A model generated the notes under the pieces. The model worked only from the letters and a program-made list of their open reading frames with translations. It was not told where the DNA came from and did no database searches. Below, piece by piece: positions 7,852 through 17,441 of a DNA stretch of 56,385 bases. The position numbers and the translations under genes were made by a program. Position 1 is the first letter of the stretch. Each line of letters starts with the position of its first letter. The DNA is taken from positions 1-56,385 of the forward strand of contig DASSKK010000064.1 in NCBI GenBank assembly GCA_035690495.1, given 5' to 3'. This DNA comes from DASSKK01 sp035690495 (GTDB lineage Bacteria; Actinomycetota; Actinomycetes; Propionibacteriales; Nocardioidaceae).

Positions 7852-8873
7852 CCCGCAGTGCCCGGGGCGCAGCGCAGCACGACCCGTCCGACGACCTCCC
7901 GCGCCGCCAGCAGCTCCAGGCCGGCCGGTGCCTGCTCGAACGGCAGCTCGGCGTGGATCGCCGGGACGATCGCGCCGCTGCGCCACAGCTCCACCAGGTC
8001 GTCGTGGATGCCTCGGAGCGCGGCGGGGTTCTCCCGGCGGTACGCCGCCAGGTGCAGCCCGGTGACCGCGTAGTTGCGCAGCAGCACGTGGTTGACGGGG
8101 GCCGAGGGGAGCTCGCCGCCGGTGAAGCCGACGCTCACCAGCCGGCCCTCGAACGCGACGCAGCGGCGCAGCTGCTGGAACAGGGCTCCGCCGACGACGT
8201 CGACGATCACGTCGGCCCCGCGTCCGCCGGTGGCCTCCCGGACCCTGGCCGGCAGCCGGTCCGTGTCCTCCTCGCCGAGGTCGATCGCGAGGTCCGCGCC
8301 GAATGCCCGGCACGCGTCGGTCTTGCGTCGCCCGGTGGCGAGGGCCACGACGTACGCCCCGGCTGCCTTGGCCAGCTGGATGGCCGCGGAGCCGACTCCG
8401 CCGGATCCGCCGCTGACCAGCACCGTCTCGCCGGTCCGGAGCGCACCCCGGCGGTGCAGCGCTGCGTGCGCGGTGGCGTAGGCGACGTGGAGTACGGCGG
8501 CGGTGGTCGCCGGCATCTCGTCGGGGACGGGGTAGACCTGGCTCGCGGGCACGGTCAGCGACTCCTGCATCGCGCCCTCAGGCAGCTCGGGCACCACCAG
8601 CACGGACGTGCCGGCGCCGATCCCGGAGTCGGGTCCGGACTCGGCGACGGTGCCGGCGGCCTCGAAGCCGGGGGAGAACGGCAGTGCCGGGCGCTCCTGG
8701 TACCCGCCGGCGCAGACGAGCAGGTCGGGGAAGTTCAGCCCGACCGCGCTCACCGCGACCCGGACCTCGCCGGGTCCCGGGGGTCGGTGGTCACGCTCTT
8801 CCAGGCGCAACGCCTCGGCGGGCGGCCCGAGCCGGTGCACCTGCCAGGAGCGGGACGACGTGCGCGCGGCCAT
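7848..8873 (-). CDS. Zinc-independent NADPH:quinone oxidoreductase-like MDR enzyme
   Basis: 341 residues of the medium-chain dehydrogenase/reductase superfamily. The GroES-like N-domain contains VSAVGLNFPDLLVCAGGYQ and PFSPGFEAAGTV. The Rossmann domain has VLVSGGSGGVGSAAIQLAK, which includes the nucleotide-binding A/S-x-x-G-x-x-G loop. No structural or catalytic zinc cysteines are evident, as in QOR/Zta1-type enzymes. It probably reduces a quinone or enone using NADPH. Its start is divergent from the KAS III gene 78 bp away, and its end overlaps the acyl-CoA ligase. Confidence 0.85.
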   Translation of the reverse strand: MAARTSSRSWQVHRLGPPAEALRLEERDHRPPGPGEVRVAVSAVGLNFPDLLVCAGGYQERPALPFSPGFEAAGTVAESGPDSGIGAGTSVLVVPELPEGAMQESLTVPASQVYPVPDEMPATTAAVLHVAYATAHAALHRRGALRTGETVLVSGGSGGVGSAAIQLAKAAGAYVVALATGRRKTDACRAFGADLAIDLGEEDTDRLPARVREATGGRGADVIVDVVGGALFQQLRRCVAFEGRLVSVGFTGGELPSAPVNHVLLRNYAVTGLHLAAYRRENPAALRGIHDDLVELWRSGAIVPAIHAELPFEQAPAGLELLAAREVVGRVVLRCAPGTAG

Positions 8874-8951
8874 GGCGGCACCCTAGGACACGTTGCAGAC
8901 GGCCAAGCCTCCATCCGGGCAGCGTGGACCGGCGGTCCCTAGTATGGATCC

Positions 8952-9929
8952 GTGGTCAGTGCAGATCCCGACTCCCGGCGCGGCGCCGCGCTGGTCGGCG
9001 TCGGGCACGCCGTACCGGACGGCCTGGTGTCCAACGAGGAGATCGCGGAGCGGCTCGGGGTCGACGAGGAGTGGATCTCCTCACGCACCGGCACCCGGCA
9101 GCGTCACGTCGCCGGCCGGGGGGAGCGCCTGGAGCGGTTCGCCGCCGGGGCCGCGACCGCCGCCTTGAAGCAGGCCGAGATCGATCCGGCCGACGTCGAC
9201 GTGATCCTGCTCGGCACGACGAGCGCCGAGGAGCTGAGTCCGCATGCGGCCCCCATGGTCGCCAGCGACATCGGTGCTGGCGGGGCGGGTGCGATGGACG
9301 TCAGTGCGGCATGCACCGGCTTCCTGTCGGCGTTGACGCTGGGCGCGTCGATGATCGAGGCGGGTCGTGCCGAGACCGTCGTGGCGATCGGCGCGGACAT
9401 GCTCTACCGCTACCTCGACCCCGACGACCGTGGCTCGGCGATGCTGTTCGGCGACGGCGCGGGAGCCGTCGTGCTCACGGCCGTCGACGGGCCCTCACGG
9501 ATCGGCCCGGCCTTCCTGCACTCCGACGGCGAAGGCCGGGACCTGATCCGTCTCGACCGGGACGAGCAGCGGATCCGGATGGACGGGCCGACCGTCTACA
9601 AGCACGCCGTACGCCAGATGACCGCGGTCACGCTCGAGACTCTGGAGCATGCCGGCGTGAGCGTCGACGACGTCGACCTGTTCGTCTACCACCAGGCCAA
9701 CGCGCGCATCATCGCCGCGGTCGGCAAGCGGCTGCACCTCGACGAGACCAAAGTCGTCAACGTGATCGGTGACTTCGCCAACACCTCGGCCGCGTCGTTG
9801 CCGATCGCCCTCAGCGTCGCGCGCGAGGACGGCCGGCTGCACGACGACGACCGGGTGTTTCTCTCCGCCTTCGGTGCCGGGATGGTCTGGGGCGGTGCAC
9901 TGGTCCGCTGGGGACTGCCCACCCACTGA
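8952..9929 (+). CDS. 3-oxoacyl-ACP synthase III (KAS III) family protein
   Basis: 325 residues from a GTG. The KAS III catalytic triad is complete: Cys121 in SAACTGF, His247 in VYHQANARI, and Asn277 in DFANTSAAS. The opening VGVGHAVPDGLVSNEEI and the WISSRTGTRQRH motif are typical. The enzyme condenses an acyl-CoA starter with malonyl-ACP. The gene stands alone rather than in a fab cluster, so it could instead serve a specialised acyl chain or a head-to-head condensation (OleA-like). The FabH-like triad is seen; the exact pathway is inference. Convergent with the coiled-coil gene, 13 bp apart. Confidence 0.88.
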   Translation: MVSADPDSRRGAALVGVGHAVPDGLVSNEEIAERLGVDEEWISSRTGTRQRHVAGRGERLERFAAGAATAALKQAEIDPADVDVILLGTTSAEELSPHAAPMVASDIGAGGAGAMDVSAACTGFLSALTLGASMIEAGRAETVVAIGADMLYRYLDPDDRGSAMLFGDGAGAVVLTAVDGPSRIGPAFLHSDGEGRDLIRLDRDEQRIRMDGPTVYKHAVRQMTAVTLETLEHAGVSVDDVDLFVYHQANARIIAAVGKRLHLDETKVVNVIGDFANTSAASLPIALSVAREDGRLHDDDRVFLSAFGAGMVWGGALVRWGLPTH

Positions 9930-9942
9930 TTCCGGCGTGGGG

Positions 9943-10395
9943 TCAGTCGGCCACGGCCAGCAGCGCGGGAGCCTGGTCGTAGTCGTTCGACTCGGCGGCG
10001 GCGACATCTTCGTCGTCGAGCGACTCGAGCTGGGCGAGCTGGTCGGACAGGTAGGCACGCATCGTCGCGCGGCGTTCGCGCTCGAGCCGGTCGAGCGTCG
10101 CGATCCTCGCCTCGACCGCGCGCTGGCGGTCGGCCACCTCGGTGAGCACCTGGGTGCGGTGCACCTCCAACTCCGCGTCGTGACGCGCCTTGTCGTGCGC
10201 CATGTCCTCGGTGAGCCGCTCGGCCGTCGTCCGGGCGTCGTTGACCAGGGTGGCCGCCTCGGCGGTCGCCTCGGCCACGAGCTGCTCGGCGTTGATGGCG
10301 GCGATCTCCAGGAGCCGGGCGGCGGCGTAGGAGCCCTCGCGGGCGTCGGGCGCGGACTCACCCATGGTGTCCATCGGTTCTGTACTGCTCAGCAT
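9943..10395 (-). CDS. Coiled-coil (DivIVA-like) protein, 150 residues
   Basis: The ATG at 10395 follows a GAGGGGG site. The frame upstream to 10587 is poorly conserved-looking and overlaps the recC promoter region. Nearly the whole protein from residue ~25 is charged, Ala-rich helix with heptad spacing (SYAAARLLEIAAINAEQLVAEA...VNDARTTAERLTEDMAHDKARHDAELEVH), typical of the C-terminal coiled coils of actinobacterial DivIVA/Wag31-type proteins, but no DivIVA N-terminal motif is present. It is probably a cytoplasmic scaffold. The two coiled-coil genes downstream of recD share the same composition. Confidence 0.7.
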   Translation of the reverse strand: MLSSTEPMDTMGESAPDAREGSYAAARLLEIAAINAEQLVAEATAEAATLVNDARTTAERLTEDMAHDKARHDAELEVHRTQVLTEVADRQRAVEARIATLDRLERERRATMRAYLSDQLAQLESLDDEDVAAAESNDYDQAPALLAVAD

Positions 10396-10550
10396 TGCGG
10401 CCCCCTCGGCTGCAGTAAGTGACGGAAGCCCCGAGTCCGCCGCGGTGCGGCGCTTCGCGAGTTCGCCCGGAATATCCGGTTCGATCCCCATTGCTGACCA
10501 GTGTGCACGCCCATGGGAGGCTCTATGGCAAAAACGGGCAAATTGGGCAT

Positions 10551-10608
10551 CCGGGGTGGCGAAGGGGCGGGGTGGCGGGGGACGCATGGGCGGGGTGGCG
10601 GGGGACGA
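10551..10608 (+). repeat. G-rich repeat B, tandem copies in the recC leader
   Basis: The 20-mer GGGCGGGGTGGCGGGGGACG occurs at 10565-10584 and again at 10588-10607 (period 23). A partial third unit (CGGGGTGGCG) lies at 10551-10560. The 23 bases from 10586 recur at 51431-51453 (22 of 23) and 17041-17063 (21 of 23). The G-tracts could form a quadruplex ~35 bp before the recC start. Confidence 0.75.
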
Positions 10609-10641
10609 ACGGTGTCGGTGGGGCGTGAAAGGCTACGGCCT

Positions 10642-13600
10642 GTGAGTCTGCAGGTCCACCGAGCCCAGCGCACCGACCTGCTCGCCGACCGGCTCGGCGA
10701 GCTGCTGGCAGCGCCGCTCGCCGACCCGTTCGCCGAGGAGGTCGTCGTGGTGCCCGCGCGCGGGGTGGAGCGCTGGCTCACCCAGCGGCTCTCGCACCGG
10801 CTCGGGACCGGAGCCCGCGGCGGCGACGGGGTCTGTGCCGGGGTCCGCTTCCTGAACCCACGCTCGCTGGTCGCGCTGCTGCTCGGCAAGGACGCCGAGG
10901 ACCCCTGGGACCCCGACCGGCTGGTGTGGCCGCTGCTCGAGGTGATCGACGAGGCGGTCCGCGAGCCGTGGTGTGCCGCCCTCGCCAGACATCTCGGGTT
11001 CGGCCTGGCCGGCGAGGAGGGCGACCTGCGGCGGGGCCGGCGCTACTCGGTGGCCCGCCGGCTCGCGGGCCTGTTCGCGAGCTACGCCGTCCAGCGGCCC
11101 GCTCTGGTGGCCGACTGGCGGACCGCTCGCGACACCGACGGCGCCGGTGCCGCGCTGGACGAGGATCTGCTCTGGCAGGCCGAGCTGTGGCGCCGCCTGG
11201 TGACGCGGGTGGACGAGCCGCCCCCCGACGTACGCCATGCCGAGACCGTACGCCGGCTGCGGTCCGGCGACACGGACCTCGAGCTGCCGCCGCGGCTGTC
11301 GCTGTTCGGGCACACCCGGCTCCCGGTCACCGAGGTGGAGCTGCTCGGAGCGCTGGGGGCGCGGCGCGAGGTCCATCTGTGGCTGCCGCAGGCGTCGTCT
11401 TCCCTGTGGGAGGAGTTGGCGCCGCTGGTGGCGGGCGGGCCGGTGCGCAGGGTCGACGACCCGTCCGTGCAGCGGGTCGGGCACCCTCTGCTGGCCTCGC
11501 TGGGGCGCGACGCCCGGGAGCTGCAGAGGACACTGGCGGTGGTCCCGGCGAGCGAACGGGGCGAATCTCAACACCGAACGGGGCAGTTCTCAACGGGGGA
11601 GGCGACCGGCGGGACGCTGCTGGGCTGGCTGCAGCACGACCTGCACGCGAACGCCGAGCCCGATGTGGGCCTGCGCGGCACCCGGCAGCTGCGCGACGAC
11701 GACCGGTCGGTGCAGGTGCACGCCTGCCACGGGCCGAGCCGGCAGGTCGACGTGCTCCGCGAGGTGCTCCTCGGGCTGCTCGAGGACGACCCGACGCTGG
11801 AGCCGCGCGACATCCTCGTGATGTGCCCCGACATCGAGGCCTACGCACCCCTGGTGCAGGCGGGCTTCGGGCTGGCCGGGGTCGCCGGGGCAGCTCATCC
11901 GGCGCACCAGCTCCGGGTGCGGCTGGCCGACCGGGCGCTGACGAGCACCAACCCGCTGCTCGCCGTGGCGGGCACTCTCGTGGAGCTGGCCGGCGGCCGG
12001 GTGACCGCGACCGAGGTGCTCGACCTCGCCTCCGCCGCGCCGGTGCGTCGCCGGTTCGGCTTCGACGACGACGACCTGGCGACGCTGGCGACGTGGGTGG
12101 ACCAGTCCGCGGCGCGGTGGGGCCTGGACGCCGCGCACCGCGGCAGGTACGGCCTGGACCTGCGCGCCAACACCTGGGACTTCGGGCTGGACCGGCTCCT
12201 TCTCGGCGTCGCCATGTCCGAAGAGCCCGGCGATCCTCTTGCCACGTTCCCCGACGCCTTGCCCGTGGACAACATGGCCAGTGGAGACATCGACCTGGCC
12301 GGCCGGTTCGCGGAGTACGTCGACCGGCTGCGCGCGTTCGTCGAGGACACCGAGCGCGCCTCGACCGCCGGGGAGTGGACCCTGGCGCTGACCACGGCCG
12401 TCGGGCGGCTGGCCGACATCCCGGCACGGGACGCCTGGCAGGGCGCGCAGTTCGACCGCGAGCTCGCCCGGATGGCCGACGTCTCGACAGGCTCGACCGA
12501 CGGATCCGGAACGACGAGACTGATGCTCGCCGACGTCCGGCGGCTGCTGGCCGACCGGGTCGGCGGACGCCCGACGCGGGCGAACTTCCGCACCGGCACG
12601 CTCACCGTGTGCACGATGGTGCCGATGCGGTCGGTGCCGCACCGGGTGGTCTGCCTGGTCGGCCTCGACGACGGCGTCTTCCCCCGCAGCAACGCCGTCG
12701 ACGGGGACGACGTACTCGCCCGCGACCCGATGACCGGCGAGCGCGACCTACGCAGCGAGGATCGCCAGCTGCTGCTGGACGCCCTGCTCGCAGCGACCGA
12801 GAACCTGGTCGTCACCTACACGGGGGCAAGCGAGCACACCGGCGCCCCCCGGCCACCGGCCGTCCCGCTCGGCGAGCTGCTCGACGCTCTCGACGTCACC
12901 ACGGCCGAGCCGGTCCGCGAGAAGGTCCTCGTCGCGCACCCGCTGCAGCCCTTCGACGCGCGCAACCTCGTCCCCGCGGCGCTCGTCGGGGATCGACCAT
13001 TCAGCTTCGACGCCGCCGCGCTCGCCGGGGCGGCTGCTGCCCGAGCTCCGCGAAGCAGCCCCGGGCCGCTGCTCCCCGAGCCGCTGCCCGTGCTCCCGCC
13101 GGCGGATGTCGAGCTGGCCGACCTGCAGGGGTTCTTCGCCCACCCCGTGCGCGCCTTCCTGCGCAGCCGGCTGGACGTCGCGGCCCCGCTGGAGGCCGAG
13201 GAGACCCACGATGCGATCCCGATCGATCTCGACGGCCTGGAGAAGTACGCCGTGGGCGACCGGCTGCTGCACGACATCCTCTCCGGACTCGACCCCGCCG
13301 CCGGGATGCTCGCCGAGCAGCAGCGCGGCGAGCTGCCCCCCGGCGACCTCGGCATCCGCACCCTGCACGAGATCTGCGAGCAGCTCCAGCCCCTCGTCGA
13401 CGGCGGCCTGCCGCTCCGGGTGGGCACCCCGCACACCCTCGACGTCAGCGTCGACCTGGGCGAGGGACGGCGGCTCACCGGCACCGTCGGCCCGCTGTTC
13501 GGCAACCGGCTGGTGCAGGTCCGCTACTCGCGACTCGCCGCCGGACATCGGCTGCGGGCCTGGATCGACCTGCTCGCGCTCAGCGCGGCGCACCCCGACT

Positions 13601-14052
13601 CGAGCTGGACCGCGCACACGATCGGCCGCGCGAAGGCCGGCGCGGCGCGGGCCCTGGCCGGTCCGCTCGACCACCGGGCCGTCGAGTGGCTGCGCGCGCT
13701 CGTCGACCTCTACGACCGCGGCCTGTGCGAGCCGCTGCCGCTGCCGGTCAAGACCGCCTGCGCCTACGCCGAGGCGGCGTTCCGGGCCCGACATGGCGAG
13801 CCGCAGGTGGACCCGGTCCGCGAGGCTACGCGCGCCTGGAGCACCGATCGGTTCTCGCCGGCCGGCATCCCGGGGGAGGACGCCGACCCCGCGCACGTGC
13901 GGGTCTACGGCGAGCACGCCGAGTTGAGCTGCCTGACCGGCCCGCCGCGGCCCGACGAGCAGTGGAACGACCAGCGGACCCGGCTCGGCCAGTACGCCTG
14001 GCATGTCTGGGGTCCACTGCTGGAGGGCGCCGAGGTCGTGGGGCCGCTATGA
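10642..14052 (+). CDS. recC: Exodeoxyribonuclease V subunit gamma (RecC)
   Basis: About 1136 residues from the GTG at 10642. The frame is open from 10501, but the extra 47 residues are encoded by the G-rich repeats and are not family-like. RecC is the Chi-recognition and scaffold subunit of RecBCD. Visible marks are the opening VHRAQRTDLLADRLGELL, the VVPARGVERWLTQRLSHRLG motif, the Chi-site domain VQVHACHGPSRQVDVLREVLL and the helicase-like VVCLVGLDDGVFPRS. The stop overlaps the recB start (ATGA, 14049-14052), so the two are translationally coupled. A dispersed-repeat copy encodes residues 614-621 (VSTGSTDG) in frame. Confidence 0.93.
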   Translation: MSLQVHRAQRTDLLADRLGELLAAPLADPFAEEVVVVPARGVERWLTQRLSHRLGTGARGGDGVCAGVRFLNPRSLVALLLGKDAEDPWDPDRLVWPLLEVIDEAVREPWCAALARHLGFGLAGEEGDLRRGRRYSVARRLAGLFASYAVQRPALVADWRTARDTDGAGAALDEDLLWQAELWRRLVTRVDEPPPDVRHAETVRRLRSGDTDLELPPRLSLFGHTRLPVTEVELLGALGARREVHLWLPQASSSLWEELAPLVAGGPVRRVDDPSVQRVGHPLLASLGRDARELQRTLAVVPASERGESQHRTGQFSTGEATGGTLLGWLQHDLHANAEPDVGLRGTRQLRDDDRSVQVHACHGPSRQVDVLREVLLGLLEDDPTLEPRDILVMCPDIEAYAPLVQAGFGLAGVAGAAHPAHQLRVRLADRALTSTNPLLAVAGTLVELAGGRVTATEVLDLASAAPVRRRFGFDDDDLATLATWVDQSAARWGLDAAHRGRYGLDLRANTWDFGLDRLLLGVAMSEEPGDPLATFPDALPVDNMASGDIDLAGRFAEYVDRLRAFVEDTERASTAGEWTLALTTAVGRLADIPARDAWQGAQFDRELARMADVSTGSTDGSGTTRLMLADVRRLLADRVGGRPTRANFRTGTLTVCTMVPMRSVPHRVVCLVGLDDGVFPRSNAVDGDDVLARDPMTGERDLRSEDRQLLLDALLAATENLVVTYTGASEHTGAPRPPAVPLGELLDALDVTTAEPVREKVLVAHPLQPFDARNLVPAALVGDRPFSFDAAALAGAAAARAPRSSPGPLLPEPLPVLPPADVELADLQGFFAHPVRAFLRSRLDVAAPLEAEETHDAIPIDLDGLEKYAVGDRLLHDILSGLDPAAGMLAEQQRGELPPGDLGIRTLHEICEQLQPLVDGGLPLRVGTPHTLDVSVDLGEGRRLTGTVGPLFGNRLVQVRYSRLAAGHRLRAWIDLLALSAAHPDSSWTAHTIGRAKAGAARALAGPLDHRAVEWLRALVDLYDRGLCEPLPLPVKTACAYAEAAFRARHGEPQVDPVREATRAWSTDRFSPAGIPGEDADPAHVRVYGEHAELSCLTGPPRPDEQWNDQRTRLGQYAWHVWGPLLEGAEVVGPL
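12481..12503. repeat. Dispersed repeat A, copy 3, inside recC
   Basis: The first 22 bases are exactly identical, in inverted orientation, to 53631-53652 inside the tetR gene. The copy adds residues V-S-T-G-S-T-D-G at a probable surface loop without breaking the recC frame. Confidence 0.8.
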
Positions 14053-17000
14053 GTCCTCGTGAGTTCAGCATCCGTGACCCGCTGCCGACCGGCACCACGT
14101 TGCTGGAGGCCAGCGCCGGCACCGGCAAGACCTGGACGATCGGCGCGCTGGTGACCCGCTACGTCGCCGAGGACCTGGCCGGGCTCGACCAGATGCTCGT
14201 GGTCACCTTCGGCCGCGCGGCCAGCCAGGAGCTGCGCGAGCGGGTGCGCGCCCAGCTTGTCGCGGCCGAGCGAGCGCTGACCGACCCGGATGCGCCGCGC
14301 GCGCCCAACGAGGTGGTCGACCTGCTGCTGGAGGCAGACGCCGGCGAGCGGGCGCGACGCCGACAGCGGCTGCGCGAGGCCCTCGGCACGTTCGACGCCG
14401 CGACGATCGCCACCACCCACCAGTTCTGCCAGATGGTGCTGCGCAGCCTCGGGGTGGCCGGCGACACCGACGCCAACGCGACGCTGGTCGAGGACCTCGA
14501 CGACCTGCTCGTCGAGGTCGTCGACGACCTCTACCTGCGCGAGTTCGGGGAGTCCGCCCAGCCCCCGCTGAGCCGGGCCGACGCGCTCCGGCTTGCACGT
14601 GCGGCCGTCGGTGACCCCCAGGCGCGCCTCGAGCCGCGCGAGACCCCGGCGGACCAGCTGCCCGGCGTGCGGGTCGGGTTCGCCCGTGAGGTGCGCGCCG
14701 AGCTGGACCGCCGCAAGCGCCGTCTCGGCGTGCTGGGGTACGACGACCTGCTGTCCCAGCTGGCGCAGGCGCTGCGCTCCGACACCGCGCCGGCCCGTCA
14801 GCGGATGCGGCAGCGGTGGAAGGTGGTGCTCGTCGACGAGTTCCAGGACACCGACCCGGTCCAGTGGCAGGTGCTCGACCGGGCCTTCACCGGGCACGCG
14901 ACGATGGTGCTGATCGGCGACCCGAAGCAGGCGATCTACGCCTTCCGCGGTGGCGACGTCACGACGTACCTGCAGGCCGCGCAGACCGCGACCACCCGCA
15001 AGACCCTGGGCACCAACTGGCGCTCCGACGCGGTGCTGTCCGACTCGCTGCAGGTGCTGCTGCGCGGCGCGGCCCTCGGCGACCCGGAGATCCTGGTGCG
15101 CGACGTGCACGCCCAGCACCGGGACACCCGGCTGGCGGGGGCGGGCGCACCTTTCCGGCTGCGGGTGGTCCGCAAGGAGCTGCTCGGCGCCCGCGCCGCC
15201 GCCAAGCTCGGCGTGGACCGGATCCGCTCGCACGTGGTCGAAGACGTTGCCCGGGACATCGCCTCGCTGCTGACCTCCGGGGCGACGTTCGAGGGCCGTC
15301 ACCTGCAGCCGCGCGACGTCGCCGTGCTCGCGCACAAGAACAGCGATCTGCAGGCCGTCCAGCAGGCGCTGGCCGGGATCGGCGTCCCCGCGGTGGTGGC
15401 CGGCAGCGGCAGCGTGTTCGCCACGCCCGCGGCCACCGAGTGGTTGCGCCTGCTGGAGGCGCTCGAGCAGCCGCACCGGTCCTCGCGGGTGCGCAGCGCG
15501 GCCCTGACCTGCTTCTTCGGCTGCTCGCCGGCCGACCTGGACGTCGCGAAACCCGACAGCGACGCGCTGACCGACCGGGTCGCCGAGACGGTGCGCGACT
15601 GGGCGGAGCTGTTCGCCGCGCGAGGCGTGGCGGCGGTGCTCGAGGCTGCCACCGTGCGGGACCTGTCGGCCCGGGTGCTGTCGACGGCCGGCGGCGAGCG
15701 GCTGCTCACCGACGTGCGCCACGTCGCGCAGGCGCTGCACCAGGTCGCCCTCGAGGAGCGGCTCGGGCTGGTCTCGCTGCTGGGGTGGCTGCGCAGCCAG
15801 ATGGCAGAGGAGAAGGTCGAGGTGGCTGCCGACCGGACCCGTCGCCTCGACAGCGACGCCGCCGCGGTGCAGCTGGTGACCATCCACGGCAGCAAGGGCC
15901 TGGAGTATCCCGTGGTGTACCTCCCCACGCTGTGGGACCGGTTCCTCCGCAAGCCGGGGGTGCCGCTGTTCCACTCACCCGAGCACGGGGACCGGGGGCG
16001 ACGCTGCATCGACGTCGGCGGCGGCGGCCAGGGCTGGGAGGAGAACCTGCGGCGGGCGCAGGCCGAGGACGCCGGCGAGTCGCTGCGGCTGCTCTACGTC
16101 GCCATGACCCGGGCCCAGTCCCAGGTGGTGGCGTGGTGGGCCCCGGCGGCGAGGAACACGCCGTGCTCGCCGCTGCAGCGGCTGCTGTTCGGCCGCCGCC
16201 CCGGCACCGCGGAGGTGCCGGACGAGTGGGACCTCTACCCCGAGGACAAGATCCCCGAGATCCTCGACGTGTGGCGGAACGAGGGCGGCCCCGCCTGGGA
16301 GCCGTCCTCCTGGCACGACCTGCCCTCGTCGCCGCTGTCGGTCGAGCAGGGCGAGCTCTCGGTGCGCCGGTTCCACCGCGTCGTGGACACCGGCTGGCGG
16401 CGTACGTCGTACAGCTCGCTGAGCGCGGGCGCGCACGGCACCGGTGCCGACGGGAGCTCGGGCCAGGCGGTGGGCAGTGAACCCGAGGAGCAGCCCAAGC
16501 AGGACGAGCAGGAGCTCCCTCCCGCCCTCGAGGCGGAGTCCGTGGCCACCCCCGGGCAGATGCTCGCCTCCCCGATGGCCCACCTGCCCACCGGAGCGAG
16601 GTTCGGGTCGCTGGTGCACGCGGTGCTCGAGACCGCGGACCCGACGGCGGCGGACTTGCACGCCGAGCTGGCGGCCCGGACCCGCGAGCAGCTGGTGAGG
16701 TGGCCGGTGGCCGGCTTCGAGGCGGAGCAGCTGGCCGACGCGCTGGTGCTGGTGTACGCGAGTCCGCTCGGTCCGCTCGCCGGCGGCGCGACGCTGCGAG
16801 ATGTCCCGCGCACCGACCGGCTCTGCGAGATGGAGTTCGAGCTGCCGCTGTCCGGCGGCGACGTGCGCGGGTACCCGGCGTCGCCGGTGACCCTGGGTGA
16901 GCTCGCGCCGCTGCTACGGACCCACCTGGCCCCGGGCGACCCCCTGCTGCCCTACGCCGACGCGCTCGCCGACCCACGGCTCGGTGGCCAGCAGCTGCGC

Positions 17001-17441
17001 GGCTACCTGACGGGATCGGTGGACGTCGTCCTTCGGGTCGATGGGCGGGGCGGCGGGGGGCGAGGCAGTTCGCCGCGATACCTGGTCGTCGACTACAAGA
17101 CCAACTGGCTCGGTGGCGGGCTGCCCGAAGACGGGGCGCTGACCTCGCACGACTACCGGCCCGAGGCGCTCCACGCGGCGATGGGCCACTCCGACTACCC
17201 GTTGCAGGCGCTGCTGTACGCCGTCGTGCTGCACCGGTTCCTGCGGTGGAGACAGCCCGGGTACCAGCCGGCCACCCACCTCGGCGGCGTGCTCTACCTC
17301 TACCTGCGCGGGATGTGCGGTGCGCAGACTCCGGTGATCGACGGGGAGCCGTGCGGAGTGTTCTCGTGGCGTCCCCCGGTTCCCCTGGTCGAGGCGCTCT
17401 CCGACCTGCTGGACGGCGTCGCACCCGGGCAGGTGGCGTGA
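14049..17441 (+). CDS. recB: Exodeoxyribonuclease V subunit beta (RecB helicase-nuclease)
   Basis: 1130 residues. An SF1A (UvrD/Rep-like) helicase with a C-terminal RecB-family nuclease; it unwinds 3'-to-5' and cuts DNA during double-strand break repair. Motifs: Walker A ASAGTGKTWTIGAL near residue 20, motif II DEFQDTDPVQW (263-), motif III GDPKQAIYAFRGGD, motif V TIHGSKGLEYPVVY, motif VI LLYVAMTRAQ, and the nuclease motif VVDYKTN with catalytic Asp1015 and Lys1017. ATG 14049 overlaps the recC stop and the TGA overlaps the recD ATG by one base. Residues 998-1009 (DGRGGGGRGSSP) come from a copy of G-rich repeat B just before the nuclease motif. Confidence 0.95.
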   Translation: MSPREFSIRDPLPTGTTLLEASAGTGKTWTIGALVTRYVAEDLAGLDQMLVVTFGRAASQELRERVRAQLVAAERALTDPDAPRAPNEVVDLLLEADAGERARRRQRLREALGTFDAATIATTHQFCQMVLRSLGVAGDTDANATLVEDLDDLLVEVVDDLYLREFGESAQPPLSRADALRLARAAVGDPQARLEPRETPADQLPGVRVGFAREVRAELDRRKRRLGVLGYDDLLSQLAQALRSDTAPARQRMRQRWKVVLVDEFQDTDPVQWQVLDRAFTGHATMVLIGDPKQAIYAFRGGDVTTYLQAAQTATTRKTLGTNWRSDAVLSDSLQVLLRGAALGDPEILVRDVHAQHRDTRLAGAGAPFRLRVVRKELLGARAAAKLGVDRIRSHVVEDVARDIASLLTSGATFEGRHLQPRDVAVLAHKNSDLQAVQQALAGIGVPAVVAGSGSVFATPAATEWLRLLEALEQPHRSSRVRSAALTCFFGCSPADLDVAKPDSDALTDRVAETVRDWAELFAARGVAAVLEAATVRDLSARVLSTAGGERLLTDVRHVAQALHQVALEERLGLVSLLGWLRSQMAEEKVEVAADRTRRLDSDAAAVQLVTIHGSKGLEYPVVYLPTLWDRFLRKPGVPLFHSPEHGDRGRRCIDVGGGGQGWEENLRRAQAEDAGESLRLLYVAMTRAQSQVVAWWAPAARNTPCSPLQRLLFGRRPGTAEVPDEWDLYPEDKIPEILDVWRNEGGPAWEPSSWHDLPSSPLSVEQGELSVRRFHRVVDTGWRRTSYSSLSAGAHGTGADGSSGQAVGSEPEEQPKQDEQELPPALEAESVATPGQMLASPMAHLPTGARFGSLVHAVLETADPTAADLHAELAARTREQLVRWPVAGFEAEQLADALVLVYASPLGPLAGGATLRDVPRTDRLCEMEFELPLSGGDVRGYPASPVTLGELAPLLRTHLAPGDPLLPYADALADPRLGGQQLRGYLTGSVDVVLRVDGRGGGGRGSSPRYLVVDYKTNWLGGGLPEDGALTSHDYRPEALHAAMGHSDYPLQALLYAVVLHRFLRWRQPGYQPATHLGGVLYLYLRGMCGAQTPVIDGEPCGVFSWRPPVPLVEALSDLLDGVAPGQVA
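17041..17063 (+). repeat. G-rich repeat B copy inside recB
   Basis: A 21-of-23 match to 10586-10608. It encodes an in-frame Gly/Arg-rich insertion between two strands that flank the nuclease active site of RecB. Confidence 0.7.

Noticed and set aside
5770..8313. Very long open frame on the minus strand through the acyl-CoA ligase
   Set aside because: It is the antisense frame of a well-supported + strand gene, as is common at 70% G+C; only its last 72 codons (5770-5988) look like a real protein.
9929..9943. Rho-independent terminator between fabH-like and coiled-coil genes
   Set aside because: Only a weak 5-bp stem (CCCAC/GTGGG) and no T-run.
10501..10641. N-terminal extension of RecC
   Set aside because: The 47 codons before GTG 10642 are encoded by G-rich tandem repeats and contain no conserved RecC sequence.
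13905..15974. Long minus-strand open frame over recB
   Set aside because: Composition is antisense-like (Arg/Gly/Pro/His-rich) and recB motifs lie on the + strand throughout.
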